Assembly: GCA_013365325.1 (NCBI GenBank)
Contig: JABVXV010000183.1
Location: 1-64,000, forward strand
Origin: Dipetalonema caudispina
Taxonomy: Eukaryota; Nematoda; Chromadorea; Rhabditida; Onchocercidae
Length of the DNA stretch: 64,000 nucleotides
Direction: 5' to 3'
Part shown: positions 14,401 through 29,630 of the stretch, one piece after another
How positions within the stretch are numbered: position 1 is the stretch's first letter
How the letters are laid out: each line of letters begins with the position of its first letter
Notes under the pieces: model-generated
What the model was told of the DNA's origin: nothing
The model's database searches: none
Seen by the model: the letters and a program-made list of their open reading frames with translations, nothing else
Translations under genes and position numbers: made by a program

Positions 14401-17065
14401 TAAACAAGTATGTAAATTAAATTTAAATAAGCAAATCGTCGGACAAGATAGGCTTACAAAAATGACAGTTGAATTTTATGCAAATAGACACATTCATTCG
14501 ATTATTTTCCCGAACTCTTACCACTTTGTTCAGGTATCATTGTCATCCTCATCACAATTTATTGGGGGCCACATTAAAATGTGTACATATCATTGATGTA
14601 TGTGTATGTATGTATGTATGTGTGTGTATGTATGTATGTATGTATAGATGGTAGTGTATGTTATATGGTGTGTGTAAAAATTTTTGCGAAATATAATCAT
14701 TTTCAAATGCCTGGTTGCTGATTTAATGACTTTTACGATGTTTCCTAACAGCAGCAATAGCAAAAGAGGGAGATGGTTCGATTTTTAGGGGCAAAGAAAT
14801 GAAATTTTAAGACGGCAAGAGAAGAAAAAAAAGGGATTTGAATTAGTAATTTTGTATCAAATGTAAATAATTATTGCAACATTATATTTTCTAGTATTCG
14901 ATTATTTAATTTTAGTATTTATATTGCACTCAAACTTATACAAATGCTTCAAAATGGTTGTTTGTTACATTATTTTCTTTTTAAAAAATTGAAAATCAAA
15001 GTTGAATAATAAAAATCATTTTTATCGTGAAATGTTACATTCTTTTATGATTTCTTTTTAAATATCCAATGAGAAATGAGATATTATAATATGTCAATCA
15101 TATATTATTAGCTTCATCTTTCGATTCCTTCAATAATTATGATAATGAACAGAAGAAGAGAAGGAAGAAGAAGAACAATCTTCTCTCCAACGAATAATTG
15201 TCTATTCTCTTTTGCATCACTTTCAATTTCTATCAAGAAAAATGTGGAAATAATTGCAAATTCTCAAAATCATTAAAGTAATGTCACTCTTCCCATTTTC
15301 TCTCTTCTCTGCTATATATTTACATCAATTTATTCATTCCATCAATACTATTTTAATCAATAATTCTTATCAGTTCATCCCGTATAATATTACTCAACTT
15401 GTCTTCTCATATTCCTTTCTCATTCATCCTTTCCTGCCAAGCCTATAAAAAGAAAATAAGCTTATAGAAGGATGAAGAAGAAAATTTTATAATTATAAAC
15501 GAGTGAACATATATGGATGGCAATGCTTAAAATCCATATTCATACACTTTTTCATTATGCTTCCTCTTATCCAATAATCATAAGCTACCATATATTTCAC
15601 ATGTACCCCATTTCGGGAATTAATGATACGTTTTTCCGAAATGTATATAGACATGATGAAACTATTCTGGATATCATTTATAAATCTTTAAGAGATTACT
15701 CGTTTTTTAGAAGGCTGATTATGTACAAAGTTATAAAAAGTGTCGTTGTAATACTGTTAAGATAGTAAATTAAAATTGAACTGATTCGATAATGTTATTA
15801 CTTGGCGATGTTCCATATACAGTGATTGATCAATTGCGCACATTACATACTAATTAAACAGTGATTATTACAATTATTAGTGGTTGATAGCTTTACTATT
15901 TTGGATTTAGATCTCAAATTCAAATATTGTATTTGTAGTAATAATGTTGAAATTAACAATATATCAAAAATAACTACGACTTGTCACATTTCTACCAAAT
16001 ATTTTTGTCACATACTAATCATAGTTTCCCTCTGACTTTAAATTACAATTATTCACTTTTCTTTCTTCAATAGTCAGTAAAAGATGCAAAATAGCGATAA
16101 CCAATAATATCCCAAAAGAAAACTTTTATAAGCGAACACTTTGCTTTAAAAAGGAACACTTAATAAAATAGAATACTTAATGCCAAATTAATTTTATATA
16201 AATATTCGGTAATTCTCGAGATAATACTATCATCATCATCTATTTTTAACTAACGTATGCTTGAAATTTAATTAATTTTCGAAAATTACAATTTATCAAG
16301 GATAAAATTAATTTTTACCCTATCTCATGAGTTACTTTAGAAATCATTACCCATTGGGATTAATAATTGGATTTAAGAGTTAACGAATAATCCATCAGAC
16401 ATATATCACTTAACGCTTAGCATTATTGAATCAAAGCTATGATAAGTTGTTTAATTAGATGGATAATGAAATATCCCAAAGAGATACAATTATGAGTGAG
16501 AGATTGCCGGTTTGATTTGTTTAGTTTATAAGAGATGATTCCGACTTTCACGAACAGCTGTCACACATATATTATGCATATAGCTAAACACAGTTATATT
16601 TCTGTCTCCTTCCAATCATAATTCTTTCATTGAAGAGAAACGAAAGCACTACTGGCTCGTTCAATAAAGATGTATGATGAGATTACGGTAATATGCGCCA
16701 TTCATACATATCATATTTCTGTTCTCTTTAACATTTACACTACTGTAATGGTGAAGTAATAGAAATTGAAAAAACTTATTATCTCTTGAATGAAAAAGAA
16801 AAAAAAAAAAACTTTTTCAATTATTAAGTGCTCTATTTTCTTGTCTACACAAATAGCACTCAAAGACAATTTCTTTTCTCCTCTTTTCTCTCTTATGGCA
16901 TCCTCTCTAAAAAAGTACTCATCAGTTTTTTATCACTCATAAAAGATATAGAATGAGGTAAAAGCATTAGCAAAATTTATAAATTACAATGGAAAAAACT
17001 CTTCAAAATATTATTCGAAATGAAAAATAATAAAATTTATAGGAATCAAAAACTTTATATCTTTA

Positions 17066-17100
<35 letters not shown>

Positions 17101-20100
17101 CAAATTATTAGTAGTTGATAGATATTTGATCAGATATCAAAAGATTGTTATGTTTTCAGGATTTCCTTCATCTTTGTCTTTGTCTTCGTCTTTGTGGTGT
17201 TGTTGTTGAAGTGAGAATTTGAAAAATGACGGATTACTTCCACTTAACACTTAAAGGAATAGGGAAAGACAAGTATAGAGGGATGAGTGATAACAACTTC
17301 TGAAAGTAATATCTGAAGAATAACTTTTCCAATAACAACTAACAACAACAACACTTGCTAGATCTAAGAGTTGCCTATTATTGTCACTGTCGAAGGTATG
17401 ACAAAGTAATTTGCTACTGCTATTAATGTGTAGTTGAAATTATTCGTCAAATTCATCATTTCCTTCATTATTTTCATGTTTCCTTGATTAAATTACAGTT
17501 GTTTAAGATGAAAATGTAATGGGAAAATGAATAAGATAGAATTGAATGAAAAAAGAATAAGATGGAATAAATTAGAGCAGCAAAGAATATGATATGATCA
17601 CTATCACCAAAATGTATAAAATGGGTCAGAACAATAAAGTACAAATTAATAGAAGAAAGGGTCGAAATTAAATGGAAATAGTATAAATGGCATACGAATA
17701 ATAACACAAAAAAAAAAAAAATGACGCAATATTATCAAATTCTGCGAAAAAAAAAAAAAAAAAACTAAGAAAAATGATAATAAAGAAAAATTTTGATCAA
17801 TCAAATAGTGGTATTAAAATATTTAACGATATTACTTTCTTTAATTACAATATAATTTTGATTATTTCACTTCAACAGTAATTATTCATGTATCAGAAAG
17901 ATAAGTAATGGATAACAATAGAGAGAAGAATGAAGGAGAGAAAGAGGGCGATGAGTTTTTTTTAATCCGATTAGTGGATTAAATGTCAAATTTAATATGC
18001 GAAACATTCCAAGAGTTTGTTATTAAAGTAAAATTTGCAAACCTAACTCTTCTGAAATGTGGCAGGAGAGTTTTTATAATAGCTAAATATATTTATTCAA
18101 ATTCTGTTTCCGAAATTATGAATGATATATTTTTTTTGGTTATGGCTTTTTTTACAAGATTTTTAAAGGTTTTTATTAAGTTCAAAATTTTTACTTATTT
18201 CTGTTTTTATTACGATTATATTCAATATTGTATGCATGGAATTATCTCTATGATAATTTCGTATCTCACAATATCATGACAGGAAATTAGCTTTTTATAC
18301 TTAATATTAACTGAGACAAAAAATAAACTGATAATAAGACTGATCCATTTCTTTTTTGCTATCTTTAATACATTTTGATATATTCACACATACATATATA
18401 ACGAATATAAGTTAACCTAATAGAATCAAACGTATTCCTATTTGTTTTAAATCGTAGCAGTATTATATGAGAAAGCAATTATCAGTCCTAAGTATTACTA
18501 ATGAATAGGACTTTTTCCGCTTCTCTTTCTACTAATATATCCTTTTGAATAATATAGAATCAGTATTTTGAGGAAGCTCATCAGTGATTCAAACTTCCGC
18601 TTATATCAAATGAGAGTGTACATGTATGTGTATGGGTTGTCTGTCATTCATACATACACACGACCCTCTTTCTAGTTCGATGATTGAAAGCCGTGATTTA
18701 CATTTTCTAATTAAATACACAATAATTGTTGAGAAGATGAACCATGCACGATTCATACACAAATCACATTTCTCAAATACTACTCAATAATTTTGACATT
18801 ATGATGACAAAAGTCACCCCAATTGAAAAGTACTCCAATATGGATAGGTATTATCTGAATGTCATCAGCATGATAATGTTATGGATACATATCTGCTATT
18901 GGAAACACTATAATTCTGAAAAGAAAAAAAAAAAAAGAAAAAGCGAATAACAACTAGAAGTACCACAGAACTAAAACAACAAATATATGTTTCGGAATGG
19001 AAAACAGAAATTCTTCAACAAAAAATTGAGCAATATTTCGGAACCATAAGAAAGGTATCTATTTTTATTTCTTTTGTTTTCCACAACAATTTGGTTGGTA
19101 ATTTATTAATCAAAATCTTTTTTGCTAGTGGAAAATGAAATTAAAATTTTGTGCAAATTTTTTATAACAAGGTTTCAAAAAATAATTTGAAAATGGATTT
19201 CTGTTAAAATGAACTGATAGAGTTAATGAACTGAATAAAATTAGCAAATATAAATGAGCTAAATAAAAAAAGAAAAGTGTTTCTTAAATCGAAGATAATA
19301 TGCTGTAATAACCTCGGATATATCAGTCACCACCATCACCAACTATATTTGCATCACAGGTCAGCTTAATGATAGTATTAAACTATGTCAGCTCTTTGGG
19401 ATTCAAGTAATAAATTGGGTTCTAAGGTAGCCTTTGACAGTTGGATATATGGATCGATAACCATTCAGATTGAAATTTACGATCGTTTCTCTCACTCTCT
19501 CCACCACCTTTTTACCATCAATTCGTTGAGAAATACAGGAAGGGTCAGTAAGGGAGACAAATGGACAGGCGAACTAATAACAAAACATACACAATATGCG
19601 TAAATTATGGCAACAACAATTGGGCGAAAGGTTCAGGATGGGTTAAGGGTCAATCAGCTCGTTTAGCTTCTATTGATAATACAGGAAATAAAGGAAAGGA
19701 AATAGTAAGAATGGAAGGAAGAAGGGATTCTGTTCCTTCTTCTCCTAAACTATTAGCTTCAATAGTATCATTCTTCCTATAATTCCTATTGTAAAAGTGT
19801 ATATCATTTTGTTTTCTCTTTTATTTTCCTCATAGCTTTCTTTCTTTCTTTCTTTCTTCTTTTACATTCAATCCTGAGATTACAGGACAATTATTCGCTA
19901 CTGTAATTGTTATAAGATTTTATTTTTACAGCCTTTTTGATGGTTTAACTTGCCATGTGTTATTTCATTTTCATCGTTTCTTTGTTTATTGTATTCAAGA
20001 AAATTGCAACTTGAACATTCCATATGATATCTTACTCTTAAAAACAATAATGACTTTTGTCTTGTGATTAACCCTAGTAAGTTAACAAAAAGTAGTAAAA

Positions 20101-21180
20101 TTATTGCAGTTTATTTATCCAATGAACTGATATCGGATAGGATCGAAAAAAATAAATTCAGAAAATAAATCTTATAAGCCAAACGAGAAAATGTTACGAT
20201 GAATTTCTGGCAGTATTATTGAAATCCCGTAAAGTTATCAAAGTATGAATTGAATATCAACTTTTGCTTATTCGCTCTTTCTTTTTTTGGCTCTTTTCTA
20301 ACTTAACTTTCAAAAACTTACGTAATTTTTAAAGTACTTCAAAAATAACCCAAATATTATATTACTGGATGGTAATTACATATTCCTTGAGGCAAAAATA
20401 AGATGCTGTCTATTATACATCTCGAGTTTAAGTGAGTAAATAGTTTATTAAAGCATACTTGTTTGTATTAACTTTTACTTCGCATTTTTTCAGAATAAAC
20501 CCTCGAAAATTTAAGCTTTTTTAGCATCTAAATCTTTAAATTCCTAAATTCTTTAAAAAATGATGCTTGAATTTTCCCTTGCGTATCTCAAAAAATTTAG
20601 TAAAACTTTCCGAGAGTTTAAAATAATTTAATTGCAAATGGGAATTTTTCTTTTAAAAAAATACCAATTATTTCGATCAAAAAAAATTAATTGTTTTCTT
20701 TTTGAACGAACGATGAAAAAAGAAGAAAAGAAATAAAAAAGAAAGAAGGAAAATCTTAAATTGCAACAAAATTGTTGTTGCCAAATAAATTGTTAAAATA
20801 CAACTTAGTCGGCGACCAAAAGGATTATGACAGGAAAAAGTTCCCATTTTATACTCAATTTGGTTGTTTGAAATCCAAAAAAAGAGGAAAGAAAGAGAGA
20901 GAAAGGTAATTTAGAAAAGAAAATTGGTACAAATATTTCATTGATATGTTTCACTTTGCTTCTTTTTCATCTATCAGAATATATTCAACAACACTATTCC
21001 ATAATTTTAACTAATTCATCCAATTCACATTCTTTCTTATCCTAAACTAAAATGCTATTAAATTCTATTACTACTATAAATATTGTTGCCGTTTCCATTG
21101 TTCACTAATCAATTTTTATTACTTTCTTCTTCCCTTTGCCCTTTACCTTTATTCTTGTCAACATTTCCATTATAATGCAT
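8476..21180. other. Intergenic AT-rich region, no gene supported
   Basis: No open frame here resembles a known family. Minor repeats are (TA)n near 11724-11746 and 17070-17096, a TATG run at 14598-14645, homopolymer A tracts near 17706 and 17747, short TCATC/CCGTC pyrimidine repeats at 13800-13875, and a CTTT run at 19838-19858. Two overlapping plus-strand frames at 19385-19782 are the densest coding-like stretch, but their translations show no recognisable motif. Confidence 0.6.
14598..14645. repeat. (TATG)n microsatellite
   Basis: An imperfect tetranucleotide run of TATG with TG interruptions. It creates the C-terminal Cys/Val/Tyr-rich part of the open frame at 14469-14654, which I reject as a gene. 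Confidence 0.9.
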
Positions 21181-21360
21181 ATACATATCTGTGTGCGTGT
21201 GTGTGTGTGTGTATGTGTATGTAAGCATGTATGTATGTGTGTATGTGTATGTAAGCATCTATGTATGTATGTATATATGCATGTCTGTATATGTATGTAT
21301 ATGTATGTATGTAGTATGTATGTATGTAGGTATGTTTGTATGTATGTATGTATGTATGTT
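21181..21360. repeat. Compound (TG)n/(TATG)n microsatellite
   Basis: About 180 bases of TG, TATG and TATATG units, the longest compound tetranucleotide repeat in the window. It is open on both strands (Cys/Val/Tyr-rich plus, Tyr/Ile/His/Thr-rich minus); these frames are repeat translations. Confidence 0.95.
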
Positions 21361-24300
21361 TCTTTTTTAGGCGCAAAATTTCAAAAGGAAGATAAAATAT
21401 ATTTCTATTAACTGCAGCAACCGACACATTAAAATTGCGTTGGAATTTTGTTGGCTATAATTGACTTCAACTGATTTATTACTTATTATGCCTTCATCTA
21501 TTCCTTTCTTTTTTCCACCCATTTTTTTTTATACTTTGAACTTCAAAATTAGAATTTTCCATCCTGCTGTTATTACTGTTGTTGCTGTTATTATTGTTGC
21601 TTTGTTATACGGTAATATATATCTAAATGAGAAAATTATTTCGAACCGATAACTAATTGGGATTACCATAATTTCAATCGATCATTCAATGCAATATATA
21701 TCTCAGATGAGGAAACATATTGAGTAGCTTTGTAACTGCTTTTGCCTTTGCTTCACTTACTATTTAACCTTTCCAGTTAAATTTTAAATCCATTTCCTAT
21801 ATCGTAATAATGAGGTGATCAAGCCAGACTTTGCCGTAATTGTAGCTTTAGTTGGGAATATTATTGCCACTATCATCAATAATAAGAACAACAAATCAAA
21901 TTAAATGGATTCGAAAGGTTGAAAAGATTAATGAAAAAGTAGAATTCAAAAATGTTTCAAATTTTTGAAATTTAATGTTATAAGGCAATAAATTTCACAA
22001 TAGGAGAACATTTCGTCTTAAAAGGGAAAATTGAAAATTTAGATGATTTATCTATATGTAAAGCTAATTAGTGATAGTAATAGTAATGATAAGGAAATAA
22101 CAGGTAAGAAAAGAGGACCCGAAGATATGATTGACATAAAACATGGGATGGATTCCGGATATTGAAAAGCAAAAGGCGGACCCACTCCTGTCATCTTCAA
22201 TTTTGAAATGCAACCAATGATTGTTGTGGTTGTCAGGCCATCACCTTCATGTTAAGTGTATATGTCACATGGAACAAATAACCCTCTTCCTTCTCTCTCA
22301 ACGTAAATATTATATTTGTGTCATTGATGTCCACTCCGTCATTCGTTTATACGTCTTCTCATTTTGAAAAAACTTCTACATAGCCATCCAATTATAGTAT
22401 CACGTTAAGGAGAATGACGGGAATTACATCTTATACGTAATTGTTTGCAACACTTGACCAATAACTGTTTGCTATTTACTGAATCGTCCAATATTTTATT
22501 CTTACACCGCGGAAGCATATTCATTCATAAATAAGATTCTGAAGTTTTTTTACGTGTTTTTTCAAAATGTTTGCAGTAAAAATTTGCTTGATATTTGAAG
22601 TAAACCGTTAATTCTTCCCCGCACCACCGCAGAGTTCTCAGGACCATACCCGTTATTCGGTGTAGCATATTAGCCATGCAATTACAACCAATTTTTGCTA
22701 TTTGATCAAAGCCATGGAAAAAATCTCATACTGATCGATGATTCAGATCAATACGCTTCTTTGTTTGGCAGTACCCACTGTTATTTAATTTTCTTGAAAT
22801 ATCTGTAAGTATCACTGTTATCCTCCGAACTTTCTTCGCTTTCACACTACGATCCAATGGTGTTCAGGTTGCATATTCCGGTAGTCCCTTATATGCATCC
22901 TTTTCCGCCACAATGGTGCAGAATAAAAGTCAAGATGATATTAGCGGACAAAGAAAATCATATTATTATCTTCCTTTCTCTTTCTCTCTTATCTATAAAC
23001 GTATAATTAAAAATGGTAAGCTCATATAATTGGATTTATTTTATCTGTCCATTCGTCCGAATCTGTCCATTCGTCTGTTTGTCACACTTATCCGTCTGTT
23101 TATGGTATAACTACTCAAAATAAAGGATAAAACGATTGATTGTAATGACTATAAAATGCGATAATTGAAGAAAATGAGATGAGAGATAGACGAGAAATAT
23201 ACTAAAAGCAATACGTAATAATACTTTAAGCAGAAATAAAAAGCAAAAGGGAAATGATAATTATGTTAAATTGATATGAATGCTTTGTAATAACATACCG
23301 CACATTTGCTCTAACAAATATTAACAGGTTTAATCTTTGGGAAATTAACAATCATATCAGATCATATCATATATTTATTTATTTATTTATATAGATAGAT
23401 ATTGAAATTAGATCAATTAAATAAATAATAAATTGCAACACTGCAACATCATGATGATATGCTGTTGAAAGTGAACAACCTTAATCTCTCCAAATGCAAA
23501 GAAGTGATAAAAGTGAAATAATGAAAGATATATTATCATAAAGGCGACAAGAAAAGATATGCATTATCGTCGAATTATCAATTAATTTGACGCCAACAAA
23601 AAGTAACAATATTTGTCATATATGAGATAATGTCCAAATGAGTTAAGGCATTATTATGCAGGGTATAACCGGAGGATTGAAATCTTTACTGATTTAATCA
23701 CTAAGACAAATTGTCTCTTTAAAACTGCTTCGTATAGTAACTATCTTTTTTGTATTAATTTTGAAATGTTTGGAAATTTGAAACATATGACACCATAAAT
23801 GGTATTCATTACAACATAGGAAAGTTCACGATCTTTGTTTCTCTTTAGCTGTCCTTCCTTTTTTCTTGTCCGGTTTGAATAGCCAAGTACGATAGCTATT
23901 ATAGAAAAGTATTCGAATCAATACTTCTATTCTTAAATTTTCTTCGGAATAATTTGAAATTTTTTGTGAAAGAAAAATTTTTTTTTGATAATCAAAAATT
24001 TCGCCTTTAATGCATAGAAGCGATGTTTCATTTCCGTATTTCATATTTTCTCCGGTTGCACATGATGGAAGAAGCAATCATCGTCTCAAATTTCATAAAT
24101 TGTTTTTCTTTTTTCTTCCTCAAATCTGAATATCTCTCATTTTTCCTTTTTTTTTTCGTTTTTCATCTTTTTTATTTCTTTTTTTGAACAGAAGAAAGAA
24201 TGGGTTCTTTGATGGAAAATAATATTCTTTAAGAATATCTTATAACACCCACCATCGATTGTCATTAATCCATTATTGTTTAATTTTGGAATTGCCTCAG

Positions 24301-25744
24301 CGCTTCTGTCTCTATTCCCTCCCATTTTTTTATATTATTATTCCATGTCTTTATATTGATTCGTTGAATTGAGTGCACGAAAAACTGAAATTGGATAGAT
24401 TTGAGTTGAATGGAATTAATAAAATTTTAAGTGCAATTAAAATTTGTCGAATACTTAACTGATTGCCTTCTATCGATGACAAAATAATTGCTGGAGAAGT
24501 TTATGAATGATGATAATGATGTTACTGACGGAAGAATGAATTTTACCGTACCTCCAGATGAGGCATAGGTAATACGACAAGCTTGAAGGTCCCACAACTG
24601 TTCTAACATTCATTGTAGCATATATTAGAAAATGATTGCTTGTCAAATTTCTGAACGAGATTTTTTTCAAGCTGTTGATAGATTCAATAGCTTAGTTTGT
24701 AAGTAAATAATTAAATAAGAAGTCTTAATTAAAAGAAGAAATAATTTGGTGAAAACGGAACTATTTAATCAATGTATAAAACTTTAAACTATTGATTGTC
24801 TAGACCATTAATCACAATGTTTGCAATCTTTTGAGAATATCGAATGATATGATAGGTTATGGTAGATAATCTTCATTTCACCATTGCATATTTTATTTTA
24901 TACACCAAATTCTGTTGGGAAGTTTCTCCTAAAAAAAGAAAGACGAAAAACTTCTAATAAAAGAATAAAATGAATTGAAAGATGAGAATACAAAGATAAA
25001 TTAATTAGGGAATAATTAAAGGATCGTATTTCAACAGCATATGCTCAAAAAGTTACGCATAAATAAAAAAGAATAATTAGCAAAATTTGCTGAACTGTTA
25101 CAGAAGATGCTGTCATTTCTTATCCGATAAGATTGATTTGAACTAACGATTATCTTAGCAGTGAATAAATTAAGCGGTAATATTGACACTCGGTGGTATC
25201 ATGCACATATCCTGTGATTATTATTGCCAGGAGGAGATATTGTCTTTATTGAATACGAATGATTTATGGAATGAATACTCATAGCAATTCTGATTTCAAC
25301 AATTGTTGTTAACCTTTTCTTGATGGATTAATTTTGTTTTGTAGAAAAAAGGGCCTAAATGAACTTTGATACTATAACGTCTCAATTTTCATCGGTGTTT
25401 ATGTAAATTAGGTGTTTTGCTATTTTTGTTTTCCGATTTTTTAGTTTTGTTTCATTAAAATTAATGATTTAAATAAAATATGCATGAAAAATTAGGATAT
25501 ATATAGTTGCAACGAATAGTCTCTTAACTCTGTTATCACTACTACCATTATATCAGTTATCACTCTATTATATTATTAGTGGATACCATTTTACTGCTAT
25601 TATATACATTTCCACCGTTATTGCCACTGTTCTGATTATTTCCTATTCACTATCCACTAATATCATTATTTCAGTATTGATGACATCGTTGATATTCAAA
25701 GTCATAGTTATTGTCATGATTACAATCACTGTTATTATCGTGAT

Positions 25745-25750
<6 letters not shown>
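21361..25750. other. Intergenic region, no gene supported
   Basis: AT-rich sequence with a modestly less AT-rich patch around 22140-22960. I looked there for exon-like blocks on both strands and found only frames of 20-30 codons without motifs. Minus-strand frames at 23826-24077, 24137-24325 and 24427-24670 are low-complexity and unrecognised. Confidence 0.55.

Positions 25751-25820
<70 letters not shown>
25751..25820. repeat. (TA)n microsatellite
   Basis: About 70 bases of uninterrupted TA, the longest pure dinucleotide run in the window. It can form a cruciform and is a likely site of assembly length error. Confidence 0.97.
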
Positions 25821-25823
<3 letters not shown>

Positions 25824-28800
25824 ATTAGGCTTTTGTCGCTTTTATCATGGATTTGATCTTAAATTTCAAAATTTTCATAATTACAAAAAAATTTCAACTT
25901 AATAATCGAAATTACCATTTTAGTGGCCATCAATAGCAGTAACAAATGGTATTAATGATCCAATACTTATGAGAAAGAAACTTTCGGATACACTTTGAGC
26001 GGTGTAGATCAAAATATTACTATTATTATTATTTACTACTAATCAATCAACTAGCCGCCGCCATCCAGTGCTCAACAATTTAATATTTAGTGTAGCGGCA
26101 AATGCTCCACAAATAAGCCAATTGTTGGGATCGTAAATATTACGAACTGACATATCCAAACAACAGGAAGAGCTAAATTGAACTATCCATAAATCCACTC
26201 ATAGAGGTTGTTAGGAATAATCGTCTCTCCGCATCAATTCGAAACAAAATTTCTACACTTTGGATGATATTTATGAGCTATTGAATCCATTGATTATCAC
26301 TGTTACTTTTTCAAACCTGTTTTGAACCTTAAAGTCATAATACTAATGACCTTTTTTTTGAAGTAATTTAAAAATTTGAACACTGAGTTATAGAAGTTAT
26401 GAGATTTCTTTCCACCTCAAAATTTCAAAACTTAAATTATATTTAGTAAATTATATTTAATTTATAAATTCTTTTGACATGTGAATTCTTCTAATATTTT
26501 AATGTTATAAAAAGTATAATGTAGTGTAACAAACTTTTTCATTCTTTTTTTCAAATATTTTGTATCGACCGAACTTAAGAATTCGGAAAGCCGTAAAAAA
26601 CTATTCGCATGATATACTGTATTATTTAGTCGTTTTAGAACAATTTTCATTTTTTTTTTTTGCCGCGTGGCAAAATATATAATAACTCATCAGAGCCACC
26701 AAGTAATTAGTAACTTTTCTCGCTTTCTAATGATAATGTATATATCCAATCAACCCTTTTATGTCCAATCACCGTCTTCCTTTATGAGTTTTCATTATGT
26801 CTTTCAAAATTGGAACAAAACAATTCGAGCTTTTCAGTCAATATAGCTAAATTTTAGGTCGAATTTAGGAAATAAAATTGAATTGAGAATTTCAAAAAAA
26901 GTGGCATATTTTTTATTCATCAAATAAATTCTATTCTTCTTCCTAAAATTTGATTTCAATAAGCCTAAGCAAATTTAAAAAAATAATCAAATAGATGAGC
27001 TACAACAAAAAGCTGCTAGAAAAGTGGAAGCAATTATGAAATGAATACAGAAAATTTAAGTTTATAAAAGCAAGAATAAATGCAAGAAGCATATATGAAT
27101 CATCTGAAGTTTCATTCTCTAAGAATAAGCAAAAAAAATAATGAAAAGATGGTGTTGCTGTAAAATTTATAAATGGATAAATGAAATATGCAGATGGCAT
27201 TAACTGCTTAACAAACAAGAAAAATGGTAACGAATAAACAAGCAATAAGCAAACAATAATCAATCAAACAAACGAATAGGTAAACTGATTAGTTTAAATC
27301 GTGAATAAGCAAATAAGTAAATGAATAAAGTACCTGAAAGATTAATTAATTAATTGAAAATTAATTACATAATTAATCATGTGACGAAAGATTGCAAATA
27401 ACAAACTTAATAAAATATTCGATACAAAAGTAACGAAGTAAAACTTCAATATAAATAATGAAACTTCAATTTCATAAACATTAAAACTTCTCTGAAAAAA
27501 AAATCGTTACACAATACTAAGCTAAATAATATAAGTGATTTGAATTTATATTTTATTAAAAAAAGTTCTCAATATGTAATCTATAAAAGGAATGCAGCAA
27601 AAGAAAAGAAAGAAATTAATTAATTCAGGTAATGACTACATAATTCTTAATCATTTGATTTTCGGTCATTGAGTAAAAAATTTTGCTCTCAAAGAGAGAT
27701 GAAGAAAAATAAGAAAATACATTAAAGGATTAGCTGTATGAATGTCATTGAAGATTATAACCGATCCTACAAAATATTTAATTGGAATTAGCAATGAAAA
27801 GGAAAAAATGATGCTCTCAGAAAAAAAGAAATGATTTATGTTGTCATCGTTTGGGAAGACGGCAAATAATGATGGGATTACGAGAAACAACTTCGTAAAT
27901 GAAATAACTTGATTATATTAATTAATATATGATTGACAAAATGTAATGTTTGTTGTAAAATACCTCCTCATCTTATTCGGGAGGTGTCTAGCTAGTTTTT
28001 TTTAGATAAATTTTGAAATTTTCCTCAAGATGAAAACTACTGATCAGTGCTAATTAATGCTTAATCTATCCAAATTTGACAGTAGTCGCCAGCATGGCAA
28101 GGGAATAAACGGTGCTGAAAAATCGACGTGTAACACTGCAAAACTTCCATTTAGATATTTCGTCATTCAAGTAATACGATTAAAGTGCATTTGGACCACT
28201 TTCTTTAAATGCTTAAAATTGTTCAACGTTAACCACGACTTCCTTATCGCACTTAATATTAAGCTTATCAAGCTCCACTCTAGTTATTCTGCCTGTGACT
28301 TACTTACATTACACTTGACTTAATTAGATCTTGCGTTTCTCGATATATTACTTCATTCCTTACCTCTACTTTATACTACTCGAATTCGGTACAAAAGTTT
28401 AATATTTCTTGATAAGTAATTTGGTTTACACACATTTCAGATTGACAATTTGGCACTTTAATGATTTTATTATTAGATCAACCCTTCTGCGCCTTATACT
28501 ATTTCTAAGGCTCTTTCAGAATACTACCTCTGGTTACCTTTTAGAGCGATGAAGATGAATAAGACGACAAATAAAGGCTCAAGAAGAAATATGAGTAGAT
28601 TTTAGAAGTTAAAAATGAATTATAAAGTGAGTAATATCAGCGTAACGAATACAACTGTACTGTATTCTGTGTGAATCGAATCAAAAACAAAATAAAAAAT
28701 TTTATTTCATAACTACGGAAGTACCATGACCAATTTGGAAAATACCTTTAGCGTAAAATCAACATTTCAACTATTTATCACATTTCGAGAGGCTAAAATT

Positions 28801-29543
28801 GAAAATCAAGCAGGTGGAAAAAATGAGTAACGAAATTTCTACTTAAGCACTTGCTACTCAATGAACAGCAAGATAAAAATTGAATTCTGATGGAAAAAAT
28901 CGACTCAAAAAAGACATAGGCAAAAAATTTGAGGTTACGGGAAGAATTTTTGAATTCAGCAAGACCATAACTTAACACGTAGAATTTGAGTGTTCGATTA
29001 GAATCATGTAGTTGTATGAGAAATTACCTTTGGCAGGTTAGCAATACTTTTATATTTTGTAATCCAAAATTGTCTCCCGGAATTCAGAATTTTTACTGTA
29101 ATGACATCGCTACTAGTAAAAGCCTTAAAAAAGACAAAAACAAGGTACCAGATAGACTTTCAGTAAATCACAATATTTGCTCAGCAAAGTTAACTTAATT
29201 ATTAGATGGAATGAAAGCGCGATATTTCGTAAAATTTGCCGCAATTTTTATCTCAATAAGAAAAGCCTAACGCAATTTTTGAAATCCTAATTAAATTCCA
29301 AATACGTAACCGTACAAATGAAGTTGCTTCCGCCACGGAAACTAACTTTCTGGTAATTTTCTTGATGGGAACAAACCCTGTCCATTTCACACGTGTCTTA
29401 GCGCATTTGATAGCATCTGTTTCATATCAATTTCACGTATGACTCAAAAATGAGTTCGTAACTTATGCAAACAGTAAAACATCAATAAGACAGATATAAT
29501 TTTGCTTTCATTTAAAAGAGTTAAGCTTATGAAGGAAGTGAAT
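25821..29543. other. Intergenic region downstream of ubiquilin
   Basis: AT-rich and without a supported gene. The frames at 27000-27263 (minus) and 28057-28323 (plus) are unrecognised and lack plausible partner exons. The right end is the region downstream of the ubiquilin gene. Confidence 0.55.
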
Positions 29544-29549
29544 TTAATC
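29544..29549 (-). terminator. Candidate polyadenylation signal (ATTAAA) of ubiquilin
   Basis: On the minus strand ATTAAA lies about 82 nt past the ubiquilin stop codon. No AATAAA was found nearer. ATTAAA is a common variant signal, but AT-rich DNA gives many chance matches. Confidence 0.35.
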
Positions 29550-29630
29550 TGCGAACGAGTTAAAATTTACAATAAAATCTCGACAGATTAACCAATCAAA
29601 AAGAAGCGGCGAATGACTTTTACGCATATG

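Noticed and set aside
19385..19782. Two overlapping plus-strand frames of 72 and 73 codons
   Set aside because: No domain, no splice-phased partners and no family resemblance; probably chance in a slightly less AT-rich patch.
21136..21427. Two 85-91 codon frames on opposite strands
   Set aside because: They consist of compound TG/TATG repeat with unrelated flanks; there is no protein-like composition.
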